Shown here piece by piece: positions 23,562 to 34,274 of a DNA stretch of 64,000 nt. This DNA comes from Theropithecus gelada (lineage: Eukaryota; Chordata; Mammalia; Primates; Cercopithecidae). The position numbers and the translations under genes were made by a program. The first letter of the stretch is position 1, and each line of letters starts with the position of its first letter. The notes beneath the pieces were generated by a model, which was not told the origin of the DNA, did not search any database, and saw nothing but the letters and a program-made list of their open reading frames with translations. The stretch spans positions 88,164,980 to 88,228,979 of the forward strand of contig NC_037673.1 of assembly GCF_003255815.1 (NCBI RefSeq). The letters run 5' to 3'.

Positions 23562-23913
23562 TGTATTAGTCTGTTTTCACACTGTTCTAAAGAAATACCT
23601 GAGACCGGGTAATTTACAAAGAAAAAAGGTTTAATTGACTCACAGTTCTGCATAGCTAGGGAGGCATCAGGAAAATTACAATCATGGTGGAAGGTGAAAG
23701 AGAAAGCAAGGACCTTCTTTACATGGAGGCAGGAGGGCAGGGAGAAGTGCCACAGTTTTAAAGCATCAGATCTCATGATAACTCACTATCATGAGAACAG
23801 CATGAGGGAAACTGCCCCATGATCCATTCACTTCCGACCAGTTCCCTTTCTCAACATGTGGGGATTACAATTCAAGATAGATTTTGGTGGGGACACAGAG
23901 CCAAACCATATCA
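23562..23913 (-). mobile_element. MST-type MaLR solo LTR, antisense
   Basis: The plus strand opens TGTATTAGTCTGTTTTCACACTG, passes CCTGAGACCGGGTAATTTACAAAG, GTTTAATTGACTCACAGTTCTGCATAGC, ATCATGAGAACAGCATGAGGG and closes GGGGACACAGAGCCAAACCATATCA, the reverse complement of an MSTA/MSTB LTR of the mammalian apparent LTR retrotransposon group (ERVL-MaLR). No internal region is present, so it is a solo LTR left by LTR-LTR recombination. The flanking pentamers GAATC (23557-23561) and GAGTC (23914-23918) match at 4 of 5, consistent with its target duplication. The minus-strand open frame inside it is non-genic. Confidence 0.95.
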
Positions 23914-24160
23914 GAGTCATTGCTCTAGCTATTTCCTCTATCTAAAACATGCTTCCTGTAGATATTTATTTAACTAATACATTTTCTCCAAGTCTTTGCT
24001 CAAATCACATCTTATCAATGAGGCCTAAAAAACACACATAATGCTACATACTGAACTTCTTCCCCAACTCTCTCAATCCTCTTTACCCTTTTCTAATTTA
24101 CCTTCACGTTCATAGCATTTATTATCTTCTGCCTCATTATATAATTTACTTATTTATTAA
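23914..24160 (+). mobile_element. LINE-2, 3' segment of the split copy
   Basis: Immediately beyond the MST LTR the LINE-2 order resumes: CATTGCTCTAGCTATTTCCTCTATCTAAAACATGC, then CCAAGTCTTTGCTCAAATCACATCTTATCAATGAGGCC (L2: GGTCTTTGCTCAAATGTCACCTTCTCAGTGAGGCC), then TTCATAGCATTTATTATCTTCTGCC. The terminal part of the L2 3' end is not recognisable. The phase match across the LTR shows that the LTR landed inside an already resident LINE-2. Confidence 0.85.
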
Positions 24161-24324
24161 ATTTATGTTTAGTTTGTTTTCTATTATCAGTTCAGAAGTT
24201 ACAGGTGGTTTTACGGTTGGTTGGCTTGTTGATGTATAACTGCTTCTTAAATCCATGTGTAACACTTACTGAATAAAAATTTGTTAATTTGATGAAATGT
24301 GGTTTTAAAAAAGCATGAACCTGA

Positions 24325-24376
<52 letters not shown>

Positions 24377-24864
24377 CCTTTTGAAAGAGTTCTTATTAAA
24401 AGTCTCAAAAACTGTATGTTTTGCTTGGTGAACCTTTATTTTAAACCTAGACATTTCAGTTAAGTAACCCAACTGTTTCAATTCTTTAAATATTTATTAA
24501 ACACTATCACTGTGATAATAGTGTCTGGTTTCAGGGGATTCATAGACAGAAAACAGAGATTTTTGCCATGGTAAAATATACTACAATTTATGTTGTGGTA
24601 GTGTTACACACAGAATCTTATGGGAGCATGGACCACCTAAACTGTGGACTTCTCCACTGACTGGAAATGCTACTTATTGGCTGATTTTTACCTGACTGAA
24701 GCTTGGAGATTTATTCTTTGGAGAAATTCAACTAGAGAGCTTCTAGATTAGGAATATTATGAATGCCAAAGGGTAAATCTGACTTACTATACAGAAATCT
24801 GAAATACTAAAAAATAGTTCATATACTTACTAGTGAACCCACCCCATCATCACCCCCACCCAAG
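24161..24864. other. Unassigned non-coding DNA
   Basis: No gene or named repeat apart from the AT microsatellite listed separately. Confidence 0.5.
24328..24373. repeat. AT dinucleotide microsatellite
   Basis: Uninterrupted (AT)n of about 23 units, self-complementary and likely length-polymorphic. Confidence 0.97.
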
Positions 24865-24992
24865 GGGGCTGGTGTTAAACTATAAGAAACTGCCCCTATG
24901 ATGCAATCACTTCCCACTAGGCCCCACCTCCAACACCGGGGATTACAATTTGACATGAGATTTGAGTGGGGACACAGATCCAAACCATATCA
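24865..24992 (-). mobile_element. MaLR LTR fragment (THE1/MST-type), antisense
   Basis: GAAACTGCCCCTATGATGCAATCACTTCCC, GGCCCCACCTCCAACACCGGGGATTACAATTTGACATGAGATTTGAGTGGGGACACAG and CCAAACCATATCA match the reverse complement of the 5' end of a THE1/MST LTR. The rest of the LTR is missing. It lies 0.95 kb from the complete MST LTR in the same orientation but the AGGCCCCACCTCC block points to a different subfamily, so it is probably an independent copy. Confidence 0.85.
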
Positions 24993-25829
24993 CCTCTCCA
25001 TATATACTCTAAGTACACATTCAGACCCTTGATATTTAAAGCCTGCCAATGGCAGACTACAAAGATAGAGGAGCAAATTTCTAACTTATAAAATATACTA
25101 TTTAAACTAAAATTAAAAAATTATGAGTTAAAAAATGTATCATACCAGGTGGAATTGAGTAGCTTTCAGTAATCCAGTGTTCCCACAGAGAATAACTAGG
25201 GAGAATATGACAAAACAATCAAAGCATCTGTTTGAAGGCATTGGAAAACTGGTAAGTCACCAAGATTGGAGAGTCGAAGACACTAGAGAGGGGAGAATCT
25301 TGAGTGAGCCAGCTGACTTTTATAGCTGATTTTATCATGGCACATTTGCCAGTTGTAGGGTTGGGCAGGAGTCTGAGAATTGGGGCTTTCGACTAAAAGA
25401 GTGCTACTTCTAGGAAACAGAGAAACTGAAAGAACTAGTAATCCTTAGGGCTCCTTTCCGGTAAGATTTCTGGTAATGTGGGTTCAAGTATATGACAGGG
25501 TTTTACCTTAGAAGAATGACTAAGTTATGGGACTGTGTAGAGTAGAAGGCTAAAAGCTAACATAAAATCTCTAAAAAGTAGGTCGAGATTTTCACCAGGC
25601 TCTAAGAGTAAACTTAGAATATGAGATCTTCAAAGAAAATGAGACCCTGAGGATCTCTCCATCTACTCAGTTGAAAACTCTCTAAGATCCAGGGTGAACC
25701 AGAGGTAGGCTAAGCCACATGAAGGCTGCAATGCAGCATCAAAGTAGCACACTCTTTGATCGGTTTAAGGAGATTAGTTTTTCCCCTTTCTGTCTATCAA
25801 AGATAAATTCATTTGCAGGCTCCACAATT
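24993..25829. other. Unassigned non-coding DNA upstream of HAL1-like element
   Basis: No gene recognised. It may be the 5' part of the HAL1/L1M element that follows, but I cannot align it by eye. Confidence 0.4.
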
Positions 25830-26739
25830 TTTATTAAAAATTTCCAGCACTTAATCAAAAATTACTTAGCACATCAAAGATAAAACCACATGCCTGAAAA
25901 CCAAAAGAAAAACAGAATTAAAAAAAGAAAACCATAATCCACAGATTATCCAATTTTCAGCACTAACAGGCTGGAATTCTGAAATAATTATGATAAATAT
26001 ATTCAAAAATATAAGTGAAGTGAAGATAGATGAAAATGTTGACAGTGAACTAAAACCTTCAAATAAAATCAAATGGAAATTCTAACACTGTAAAATAAAA
26101 TATCTGAAATTAGGAACATAGTAAATGGAATTAACAACATATTAGACACAGAGGAAGACCGTTCGACAGAATAGAATAGCTCTAGGTCGATAGAGTGAGT
26201 ATATCAAAATTGAGAAACAAAGGAAAGGAGGTAAATGGATAGACACATACACGGGAAAGTATTAAAAATATGGGACAAATGAAAAAGCCTAATGTGTGTA
26301 AACTGGACTTGCAGAAGGAAAGGAGAAAGAGAGAGAATGGGAGCAAAACAATATTTGAAGAGATATTGGCTGCAAATTTTCCAAAACTTATAAAATATAC
26401 CAACTCATAGATTCAAGAAATATTGCGAATATCATGCAGAATAATTACAATGAATACGATACCAAAGTACACCATAGGAAAACTGCTAAAAAGCAAAAAG
26501 AAAGCTAAAAATGAATCTTCAGAGAATGAATGAATTACAACCACACACAAAACATCTATGAATGTAAAAACATATTTTTAAATGAGAGAAGCCAGGCACA
26601 AAATCATACTACTGCATAATCACACTAATGTATTGTTCAAAAATAGGTAACACTAATTATTTTGCTACAACTCAGAAGAGTGGACACTGTCTAGAAAAAG
26701 GTGACTATGAGTGGCATCTGGGATCTAATAATGTTCTAG
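25830..26739 (+). mobile_element. HAL1-like (half-L1) element, ORF1 region and start of 3' UTR
   Basis: The plus strand matches the ORF1 end of old L1M/HAL1 LINEs in order: ACTTAATCAAAAATTACTTAGCACATC, then GACAAATGAAAAAGCCTAATGTGTG, CTTGCAGAAGGAAAGGAGAAAGAGAGAGAATGGG, ATTTGAAGAGATATTGGCTGCAAATTTTCCAAAACTTA, and CCATAGGAAAACTGCTAAAAAGC. About 100 bases later it passes straight into L1ME-type 3' UTR sequence (GAGAGAAGCCAGGCACAAAATCATAC). Lack of any ORF2 between is the defining layout of HAL1, though an L1M that lost ORF2 would look the same. The frame is broken throughout. An Alu interrupts the 3' UTR at 26740. Confidence 0.75.
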
Positions 26740-27063
26740 TTTTATTTATTTATTTATTTTTATTTATTTTATTTTATTTTTTTTGAGATGGAGTCTCATT
26801 CTGTCTCCAGGCTAGAGTGCAGTGGCACAATCTTAGGTCACTGCAACCCTCTGCCTCCTGCGTTCAAGCGATTCTCCTGCATTAGCCTCCCGAATAGCTG
26901 GGGCTAAAGGCGCCCGCCACCACGCCAGGCTAATTTCTGTATTTTTGGTAGAGATGGGGTTTCACTATGTTGGCCAGGATGGTCTTGATCTCTTGACCTT
27001 GTGATCCACCCGCCTCAGCCTCCCAAAGTGTTAGATTAAAGGTATGAGCCACTGCACCCATCC
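26740..27063 (-). mobile_element. Alu SINE (older AluS/J-type), antisense
   Basis: The plus strand begins with a TTTATTTATT tail, GAGATGGAGTCTCATTCTGTC, and runs through both monomers to GGTATGAGCCACTGCACCCATCC. It is diverged (GGCTAAAGGCGCCCG, GTGTTAGATTAAAGG in place of GTGCTGGGATTACAGG), indicating an older copy. It is inserted within the HAL1-like 3' UTR. The target duplication was not clear. The open frame at 26930-27112 is Alu-derived. Confidence 0.93.
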
Positions 27064-27185
27064 TGGTCTTGTTTTTTATCTTGCTGGTAAAACAGGTGTG
27101 TTCATTCTGCACAAATTCATCAATATATACATTTAGAATAATTAGTTTTTCTCTATATATTTTACACTTTACTCAAAGTTTACAT
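27064..27185 (+). mobile_element. HAL1/L1M 3' UTR end, after the Alu
   Basis: Resumes the L1ME-type tail: CTTGTTTTTTATCTTGCTGGTAAAACAGGTGTGTTCATTCTGC, then AAATTCATCAATATATACATTTAGAA and TATATTTTACACTTTACTCAAAG, matching the consensus order of GGTGTATACATTTGTCAAAATTCATC and CATTTTACTGTATG boxes. Confidence 0.7.
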
Positions 27186-28234
27186 TTTAAAAAATAGATC
27201 CAGTTGAGAATTAAGTCCTTGGTCAATGGGTTGGATGGAAAATAGTAGTTAACTAAGAATCAGTTAGAAAAGCAAGACTCAACCCATTGGGACTGTCTAT
27301 CTAAGTACAAGTCTCAAAAGCATAACAAAGAAATGAAATAATTATAATTCTTAAATAGTCTTGAGAAGTTACTAAATGAATACTATGGCCAGTGCAGGAG
27401 GGTGGTTAAAAAAAAAAAAAAATGTTTTAAACCTCATAAAATTCCGCCTTTGGGGTATTGACAATGCTTTACCTAAAGGTAGTAAAGGATAATTCAGGCA
27501 AGAATTTTAAGATTTAATGTGCTGCCTAAGAAACCAAAAAAAAGGAAACATTATAATCATCTCTTGTTTTTAAAGTAATAAGCATATACAGTTTTATCAT
27601 TTTTTAGCACAATGCTGCCAACTGCATAATTTTCCAGTTGATTTCCTTCTTTTCAGTGTTTGACAGTTTTTAAATAATGGTATCAGAATTTGAGTGAAAA
27701 TAGAAAACAAAATGTGAAATGCTCAAGTAAATGGGTGTATATATGTTTAGGGATAGAATTAAGATTTACATTTTTTATAAAAGCATATAATTCTATCTTA
27801 TTTATACGAGTTATAGATATGTTACATGATAAGAGATGTGACAGAAAAGCTGGTGCAGCAGCAATAATAGTAGGTGACATATTAGCAATATAACCAAGTG
27901 CCAACCAAAGTCTTTCACAGTTACTATGCCAAGACTAAAATAGAAATCAGACACATGTTTCTATCAGATGGGGTTCATTGGTAAGATGCAGCTGTTGCCT
28001 TCGGCACAGAAATTGAAGATAAATAGATTCATACTTTAAGAGGTTACAGTATCTTCTGATAATCTAAATGCAGGTTACATTTTTGAATAACATGAAGCAT
28101 CAAATAATATGAAATTAGGTTATTTCAAATAGCTTGTCGAGTTTTAGGGATTCTCAAAGCATACATCAGACATCTCTACATAATGATTTCTATTCAATTC
28201 AATTAACTCTTACTAAGTACAGTAGAAGAGACTG
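27186..28234. other. Unassigned non-coding DNA
   Basis: About 1 kb with no gene or nameable repeat. A pure A run lies at 27408-27421. Open frames on both strands over 27683-27904 are chance overlaps. Confidence 0.5.
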
Positions 28235-28388
28235 ATAGTTGCCTCCCAGTATCCATTCTCTCCTTCTTGTTTAACAATAGAATCTCAATTTTTAATAAGC
28301 TGACATGCTCCCAGCTAAAAGACTACATTTCTCAGCTTCTGAAGCAGATGTAGATATGTGACCAAGACGGGTCAAAAAGTTATAATGA
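28235..28388 (+). repeat. Ancient interspersed repeat, part 1 (family unassigned)
   Basis: TAGTTGCCTCCCAGTATCCATTCTCTCC, ACTACATTTCTCAGCTTCTGAAGC and GTAGATATGTGACCAAGACGGGTC follow a pattern common in old mammalian elements (CCCAGCCTCCCTTGCAGCTAG...GTGGCCATGTGACTAAGTTCTGGCC). I recognise it as a dispersed repeat but cannot name the family. It is split by the Alu at 28389. Confidence 0.5.
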
Positions 28389-28683
28389 TCTGGGCATGGT
28401 GGTTCACGCCTATAATCTCAGCACTTTGGAAGGAAGAGGTGGGCAGATCACTTGAACCCAGGAGTTCGAGACCAACCTGAACAATTTGGCTAAAGCCCAT
28501 CTCTACCAAAAATACAAAAATTAGCTGGGTGTGGTGGTGCAGACTGTAATCCCAGCTACTCGGGAGGCTGAGGCAGGAGGATCACTTGAACTCGTGAGTC
28601 GGTGGTTGCAATGAGCCAAGATCACATCACTGGACACCAGCCTGGGCAACAGAGTGAGATCCTGTCTCAAAAAAAAAAAAAAA
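28389..28683 (+). mobile_element. Alu SINE (older AluS/J-type)
   Basis: Plus-strand Alu with TCTGGGCATGGTGGTTCACGCC, both monomers, A-rich linker ACCAAAAATACAAAAATTAGC, and a long A tail. The 15-bp target duplication AAAAAGTTATAATGA is present at 28374-28388 and 28684-28698. Several substitutions (GGAAGGAAGAGG, CCAACCTGAACAATTTGGC) indicate age. It splits an older repeat. Confidence 0.96.
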
Positions 28684-28698
28684 AAAAAGTTATAATGA

Positions 28699-28965
28699 AG
28701 CATTATTTACTTGAAGAAGAGTAAATCCCTCCTCCTCCTGCTCCCTGGAATGCACATGTGACATCTGGAGTTCCACTAGCCATCTAGGATTACAGGGGCA
28801 CCTCCTAGGGGTGACAGAGGGATGAACTAAAAGGAAGCTGATATCTGAAGCAACTAGTGGAGCTGTCAAAACAGCCCTGTTCAGCCTATCTTAGGGCATT
28901 TTAAACATGAGCGAAATCAACTTACTAGCTCACTATCATTTAGGATAGAGATACAATATGCAGCC
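28699..28965 (+). repeat. Ancient interspersed repeat, part 2 (family unassigned)
   Basis: Continues the element interrupted by the Alu: CCTCCTCCTGCTCCCTGGAATGCACATGTGACATCTGGAG, CACTAGCCATCTAGGATTACAGGGG, GGAGCTGTCAAAACAGCCCTG and TTAAACATGAGCGAAATCAACTTACTAGC, paralleling the known order CTGGAATGCGGACGTGATGGCTGGAG / AGCAGCCATCTTGGACC / GGAGCCGCC / TTTACATGAGAGAGAAATAAAC of a dispersed mammalian repeat. Confidence 0.5.
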
Positions 28966-30164
28966 ACACCTAAGCCTGATACAAGTAGATGTTAAATATA
29001 GAAAGTGGTGTGTACTTGCTATTGTATGAAATACAAAAGAGAAATACAACTCACCTTTGCAAAGTGGAGGGAAACTTAGAATTTAATGTGATGACTGGAG
29101 GTATAGGCATCTTCATTCATGCTTTTCTTAGTAAGTGAAAAATGATGCTTTGGCCATAAGCATAATCCAATCACACCTCTCTGATCTAATTTAAAGAAGG
29201 CAATTTAGATTTAGCATCTGCAATAATTAAGACCTCAAATGAAGACTAAGACTAAAATAAGTCAAGATCTCATTGGTTAAAATATCTAGACCACCACATG
29301 AATACAGTAGACACGTGAAGAATAAACTCAGATCATCACTTTTACTCATTAAATTTATTCAGGACACTGTGCTGTGTGGGAATACATGATCCATTAGATT
29401 GTACGGTAATCAAATGATCACATAAAGATAAGCCTAGGTCAGTTGTAGACAACACAAAATACCACACCAACCATTCTTCAATTCACACTGTTATATAAAT
29501 CTGTTATAAGGTTCATTTAAAATAAGATATGCTAAGGACCATGATTCCTTCACTGAAATCACCACCAATATTGCAACAATATTGGGTTCTTTAATTTGTG
29601 TTCCATTGAGTAGCAACGAAAAAACAGAAATTCCATATTTACAACTCTGTTATATCAGAAAATATGCCCTGGAGTTTTAAGATTCATGCATAATTGTCTT
29701 CTGCTCCTGAGAGAACGATCCTTCTCTGAGTTTGTTTTTCAACAAAAAGTAAATAACAATAGAAAACATCCTTTGTTCATTCAGGTTTAGAATTAAGAAG
29801 TTCAGTTTGAGTGGAAATTTTGTAACCAAAGCATTTAAAAGCTTCTTATAGTGAAAGAAATGCAGAAGTACCTGTTCCAGCCAAATATTATATACAGTAT
29901 ATGGGAAAAACAGTTACCATTCTGCCATGGAAAAACTTATATTTAAGTCACATTCTATAGAGTTTCCCTCCTTCAGACACTTTTAAACATAACCAAATCA
30001 TATATCACAGTAGGCATAGAAATCACACTTCAAACATCTACTATGGGTACCCCCATTTTGCCTTGAAAATTGTGCTATGCTTCCTCATTCTCTAGCTCTG
30101 ATGAACATTTTTGTGATTTCCTGGTTTTCATGCCCACTGTTGACTCAATGCCTCTAGTCTAATA
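28966..30164. other. Unassigned non-coding DNA
   Basis: About 1.2 kb of AT-rich DNA with no gene or nameable repeat. Confidence 0.5.
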
Positions 30165-30502
30165 TTTAAGGATGCAGATTCTTTGCAACTCTTCCTATTC
30201 AAGAGTTGGAGTCTATTTCCCCACACAATGCATCAAGACTAGTCTTGTGACTAGTAACAAATGTAACAAACTTGAAGTTCTGCAAGTTATGGACCCTAGA
30301 CCTCAAAACATCTAGCAACTTCTGCCTTCACCTCGACTGACAATGTTGCCCTGAGACTCCCATGTGAAGAGGAGTCCATTAGACTCCTGGAGGATGAACA
30401 GCCGTATGGAAAATGGAAGCTACCCAGCCAACAGTCCGCACCATATGCCAGACATCTGACTTAGACCATTTTCGCCATTGTAGCCTAACAGAATCTCCAG
30501 TG
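30165..30502 (+). mobile_element. Old MLT1-like LTR, part 1
   Basis: GAGTTGGAGTCTATTTCCCCACACAATGCATCAAGACTAGTCTTGTGACTAG, then GACTCCCATGTGAAGAGGAGTCC and CAGACATCTGACTTAGACCATTTTCGCC follow the layout of old MaLR LTRs that end in GTTTTAAGCCACTAAGTTTTGGG. It is split by a MER1 transposon at 30503. Family-level assignment within the MLT1 group is uncertain. Confidence 0.6.
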
Positions 30503-30849
30503 CAGAGGTCCCCAACCCCTGGGCCACTGACCCATACTGGTCCATGGCCTGTTAGGAACCAGGCCCCACAGCAGGAGGTGACCAGTGGGCGAGGGAGTAT
30601 TATAGCCTAAGCTCTGCCTTCTGTCAGATCAGCTGTGACATTAGATTCTCACAGAAGCAGGAATGCTATTGTGAACTGCGCATGTGAGGGATCTAGGTTG
30701 TGTGCTCCTTACGAAACTCTAACTAATGCCCGATGATCTGAAATGAAACACTTTCATCTTGAAACCCTCTCCCACCCCCACCCGATGGCCATGGAGAAAT
30801 TGTCTTCTATGAAACTGGTTCCTGGTGCCAAAAAGGTTGGGGACTGCTG
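30503..30849 (-). mobile_element. MER1-type hAT-Charlie DNA transposon, non-autonomous
   Basis: The 347-bp element has terminal inverted repeats CAGAGGTCCCCAACC at the left and GGTTGGGGACTGCTG at the right. Internal blocks include GGCCTGTTAGGAACCAGGCC, CTGTCAGATCAGCTGTGACATTAGATTCTC, GTGAACTGCGCATGTGAGGGATCTAGG and TTCCTGGTGCCAAAAAGGTTGGGG, all of MER1A/B. An 8-bp target duplication, CTCCAGTG (30495-30502) and CTCTAGTG (30850-30857), matches at 7 of 8, the hAT hallmark. It has no transposase gene. Open frames at 30413-30610 and 30719-30916 are incidental. Confidence 0.95.
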
Positions 30850-30857
30850 CTCTAGTG

Positions 30858-30990
30858 GAATACAATTGCTTGAGAAACCAGCAGATGAAATCAGTAAATG
30901 AGCTGTCCAAAATCATAATAGATAGTAATCATAATAGTGAATTTAGTGTTTTAAGCTCCTAAATTTTGAACTGGCTTGTTAGACGGCAAT
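30858..30990 (+). mobile_element. Old MLT1-like LTR, part 2
   Basis: After the MER1 insertion the older LTR resumes and ends in GTTTTAAGCTCCTAAATTTTGAACTGGCTTGTTAGACGGCAATAGATAG, paralleling the family 3' end GTTTTAAGCCACTAAGTTTTGGGGTGGTTTGTTACGCAGCAATAGATAAC. Confidence 0.65.
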
Positions 30991-32908
30991 AGATAGTAGA
31001 TAAGATACTTAATCATTCTCTTTCCCAATACACCCTTGGAGTAATGACCTGGATTTGGACCATCTTGAATAAAATCTTAGATGGCAGTCAGATCCACCAG
31101 GAAAGATTCCTTTTTAATTCTTAAACAAAAACTATGTTAATTCTGTACTTGAAAATGGCCATAGAAAGATGAATAGACAGGGACAAAATTTATAGCCTAA
31201 AGTGAACTACAGAGAATTGATTCAATAGATAATTTAACAAGAAATACAATGTACAATGTAAACTATATGGGCAAACATACCAGAAAGTATACAATGTTGA
31301 CATATAAACATCCTGTGGTTGACATATAAACATCCTGCGGTTCAGCAGCTACCAAGATTTCTTCATTTGGGAATTGGTGAGATCTTTAACCAGAAGACCT
31401 CAAATAGTTTCTCCTTACTCATACTGCTTTGAATTCCATTCTTTTATCACAAAGGTTTGGTTTTAACCTATAAACACATTTTTATCTAATTTTCAGACTG
31501 ACTTGCTGATTGCAGCATGTTTGGCCTACCTGCAATTGCTAAATACCTAGTCTCAGTTTCATAGATATCATCAATCAAGATACCATAGTATAAACTATTT
31601 CTGATGCCGAATACCAGAATACCGGTGAGTATATCCATGTAATTACTATAAGTGCTTTTATAACGTGTAAGGATTTCTGCAAAATGTTTCCTTAAAAATG
31701 GCATTCATGAAGTGACTGATGCAATTATGACCCTAGAGGTACTGCAGTGTTTCTGTCTTTCTATAGAAAAAAAAATGTACTAGGCTGAGTGTGACATTGA
31801 AGATTTCTTTACTCATAGGTCCTTTCTTTCTTAATTGTCCCTTTTTGTTTAAAATTAAGTGCTCCGGATTTAGATTCAAAGCATTCCACTAACTGTTCTA
31901 CTTAAATCTTGCTACATAGTCATTTATGTTCACTTACAGATCATTTACAAAGTCTCCCAGCTGCTTCCCCTAACTAATTGTCCGTGATTCCATATTAAAA
32001 ACTCTCTTACCACTGTTGGACTTTTGTGAAATTCCAGCGTCTAGCTAAGTAAAAATGAAAACATTTTTAATAACTCTCCCCTCCCACTTAGTAAACCCTT
32101 AAATATTTTCTCCTTTCATGGAATTCCAGGAATATGCTCCTCTATATGTTACTGGAAAATCGTGTAGAAAAATTTACATTTTATATAAATCTTCAGCCAA
32201 AATCAAGCTCAAGTAACATAAAAAGTCCAGAAATATAATGAAATTTTCATCAACATAAACCACATTTTACATGTTCAATAATAGAAAGACAAGACTAGAG
32301 CCTTCTCTTGCAAACCTTCACTCTGCACATCTGGGTCAATTTATCAATCAACTCTGCCCCACTTGCTAAGTTAATTCCTATTTCTCATCAAAAGGAAGAT
32401 ATGGTACCTACTCCAGAGTAATGCCATAGTAGTTTTACATAAAGCCGGACTTTGATTTTTTATGTTGTAATTTGTAACCCAGATTTAATCATTGGTCTCT
32501 GGACATTTCTCTGAGAGGGCCTACGAATCCACCTCATTCTCAAGTTCTAGAAATTGGTCCCTTCTTGGACTCCTGTGTCCTCTGAGAACTAAGTTCTGCC
32601 TTGCTCCTGTCAGACCTTTCAGCAACTAGTGTAGAGGTCTCAGCCTAAATTCATCCAGAGGCCAGGCAGAAACAGCAAATGAGACAGGCAAGATGTAAGA
32701 CACTAGAGAGTTTTGGACTTGCATGTCCCAAATAAAAAGTACAACTGCTTTAGCTGTGACAGATTGTTGCCATATAAGAAAACTAAATCTGTTATTTTTT
32801 GGTCTTCCAATTATTCCGAGAGAAACCAGAAATCCATATTTATTCTGAGAAATTTTCCAATTTTTTTAAGTGTTGGGAACTAATGCAATAATAAAACTTT
32901 AGTCCAAA
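30991..32908. other. Unassigned non-coding DNA
   Basis: About 1.9 kb without a supported gene or named repeat; a 22-bp tandem duplication at 31296-31339 is listed separately. The open frame at 31486-31704 has no recognisable features. Confidence 0.5.
31296..31339. repeat. 22-bp tandem duplication, two units
   Basis: GTTGACATATAAACATCCTGTG (31296-31317) is followed directly by the same 22 bases with one change (TGCG for TGTG) at 31318-31339. A recent small duplication. Confidence 0.95.
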
Positions 32909-32920
32909 ATCTCTCTCTCA

Positions 32921-32972
<52 letters not shown>
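32909..32972. repeat. TC and CA microsatellite
   Basis: A short (CT)n leads into about 25 CA units with a single CATACA interruption near the start. Likely polymorphic. Confidence 0.97.
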
Positions 32973-32973
<1 letters not shown>

Positions 32974-33099
32974 CTGCAGGCAGAACCTTGGCCTAGGGGC
33001 TCCATTATGAAAATTCTTATAAGAATAAAAATATGAATAAGGGGAACTCTTTCTTGGCAGAAATGTAGAGATATTTTTGAGTTAGAAAAGAAATAGACT

Positions 33100-33213
33100 C
33101 CCTTATTATTCTGGGGGCTGTCCTCTGCATTGTAGGATATTTGGCCTCATCCTTGTCTTCTACGTGCCAGATACCAGCAGCACCTCCCCATCCATTTGTT
33201 ATGAAAAAAGGAT
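33100..33213 (-). mobile_element. hAT-Charlie-type DNA transposon fragment, antisense
   Basis: CTGGGGGCTGTCCTCTGCATTGTAGGATATTTGGCCTCATCCTTGTCTTCTACGTGCCAGATACCAGCAGCACCTCCCC is the reverse complement of the blocks that read TGCTACTGGCATCTGGTG, CATCCTACAATGCAGAGGACAGCCCCC in the plus-strand copy at 34275-34471. The two are therefore the same family in opposite orientation, about 1.1 kb apart. Ends are not preserved. Subfamily name is not certain. Confidence 0.8.
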
Positions 33214-33267
33214 TCATAGCATTCTGGGTCGGCAGCATGGCCACTGCTAAGCATGCCCACTATGGGA

Positions 33268-33500
33268 GCACACTATGTTCAAATTCTAGTAGTCCCATGG
33301 CTACTTACTTGCCATGTGACTTTAGGTAAGTTAGTTAAAATCTCTGTGCCTCGGTTTCTTTGTTTCTAAAGGAGAGTGATTATAAAAATAGTGGTACTTA
33401 TCTCATAGGTACTTCCTGAGTTAAATGAGCTAATTTCTACGAATCTCTTAGATCAGTGACTGATACGTAATAAATGCTTTATATATGTTTATTGAATAAA
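33268..33500 (+). repeat. MIR SINE relic
   Basis: GTTCAAATTCTAGTAG..., GCTACTTACTTGCCATGTGACTTTAGGTAAGTTAGTTAAAATCTCTGTGCCTCGGTTTC, then GGTACTTATCTCATAGG, GAGTTAAATGAGCTAA and GTGACTGATACGTAATAAATG follow the MIR core and tail closely. One of the best-preserved MIRs here. Confidence 0.92.
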
Positions 33501-34274
33501 TAAATTTCCTATAAAGGCACTGTCTTTGCATCATCTTTGCAGTGAAAAGCTAGAAAGAACACAATTGTCCCTCGTTAAGCATCCTAGAAATTCCCATAGG
33601 GACCAAGTAAAATGTACATATCTATCAGGCCAGGTCACTAGATGAAAATTTACAGTGTAAGAGGAATATCACACCACAAGAAATTCTGCAAGAAAGCTTA
33701 GAATTATTCCACTTTTTTCCCCCTTTGCTAAATGATAGCTGGGATTGTTCAAAGAGAGATTTTAGCTATCAGCCAATAATTCCCTTGCCAACTCAAGAAA
33801 TGTGTATTTATCATGAGAGTGAATGGAATTATGCTGTTAAGACTATCTTTAAAAGAAACAAGAACTTTGCCTAAAGTAAGATAAATACATTGTAAAGGAG
33901 GTTTTTAAGTTACTATTTCAGAAGCAGTCAATCTTTGGATATACGCAGTAGGTGTGTCAATGGGTTAAAAGGAGTAGAAATTATCTCCTTCCCATTGTTT
34001 CTCTAGATTGTCAATATAGTCACAAGTGAACAATAAGATATGTCAGAGACGTGAATTCATAAAAAACAGGGAGGCCACCCATCACCTGCAATATCATCAT
34101 GAGAAGTTATAACACTAAAATAACTAATTCTTATGGTCAATCTTCATTTCCCAGAATCATCCTTAATAAAATCATGGGAATGGAGATAATATGTGACACT
34201 TATTGAATGTTACTGATAAACATTCATTCAAAATCCATTTTACTATCCACAGTTGTTAAGATTTGTCTAAGACT
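33501..34274. other. Unassigned non-coding DNA
   Basis: No gene or nameable repeat between a MIR and a hAT-type transposon. Confidence 0.5.
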
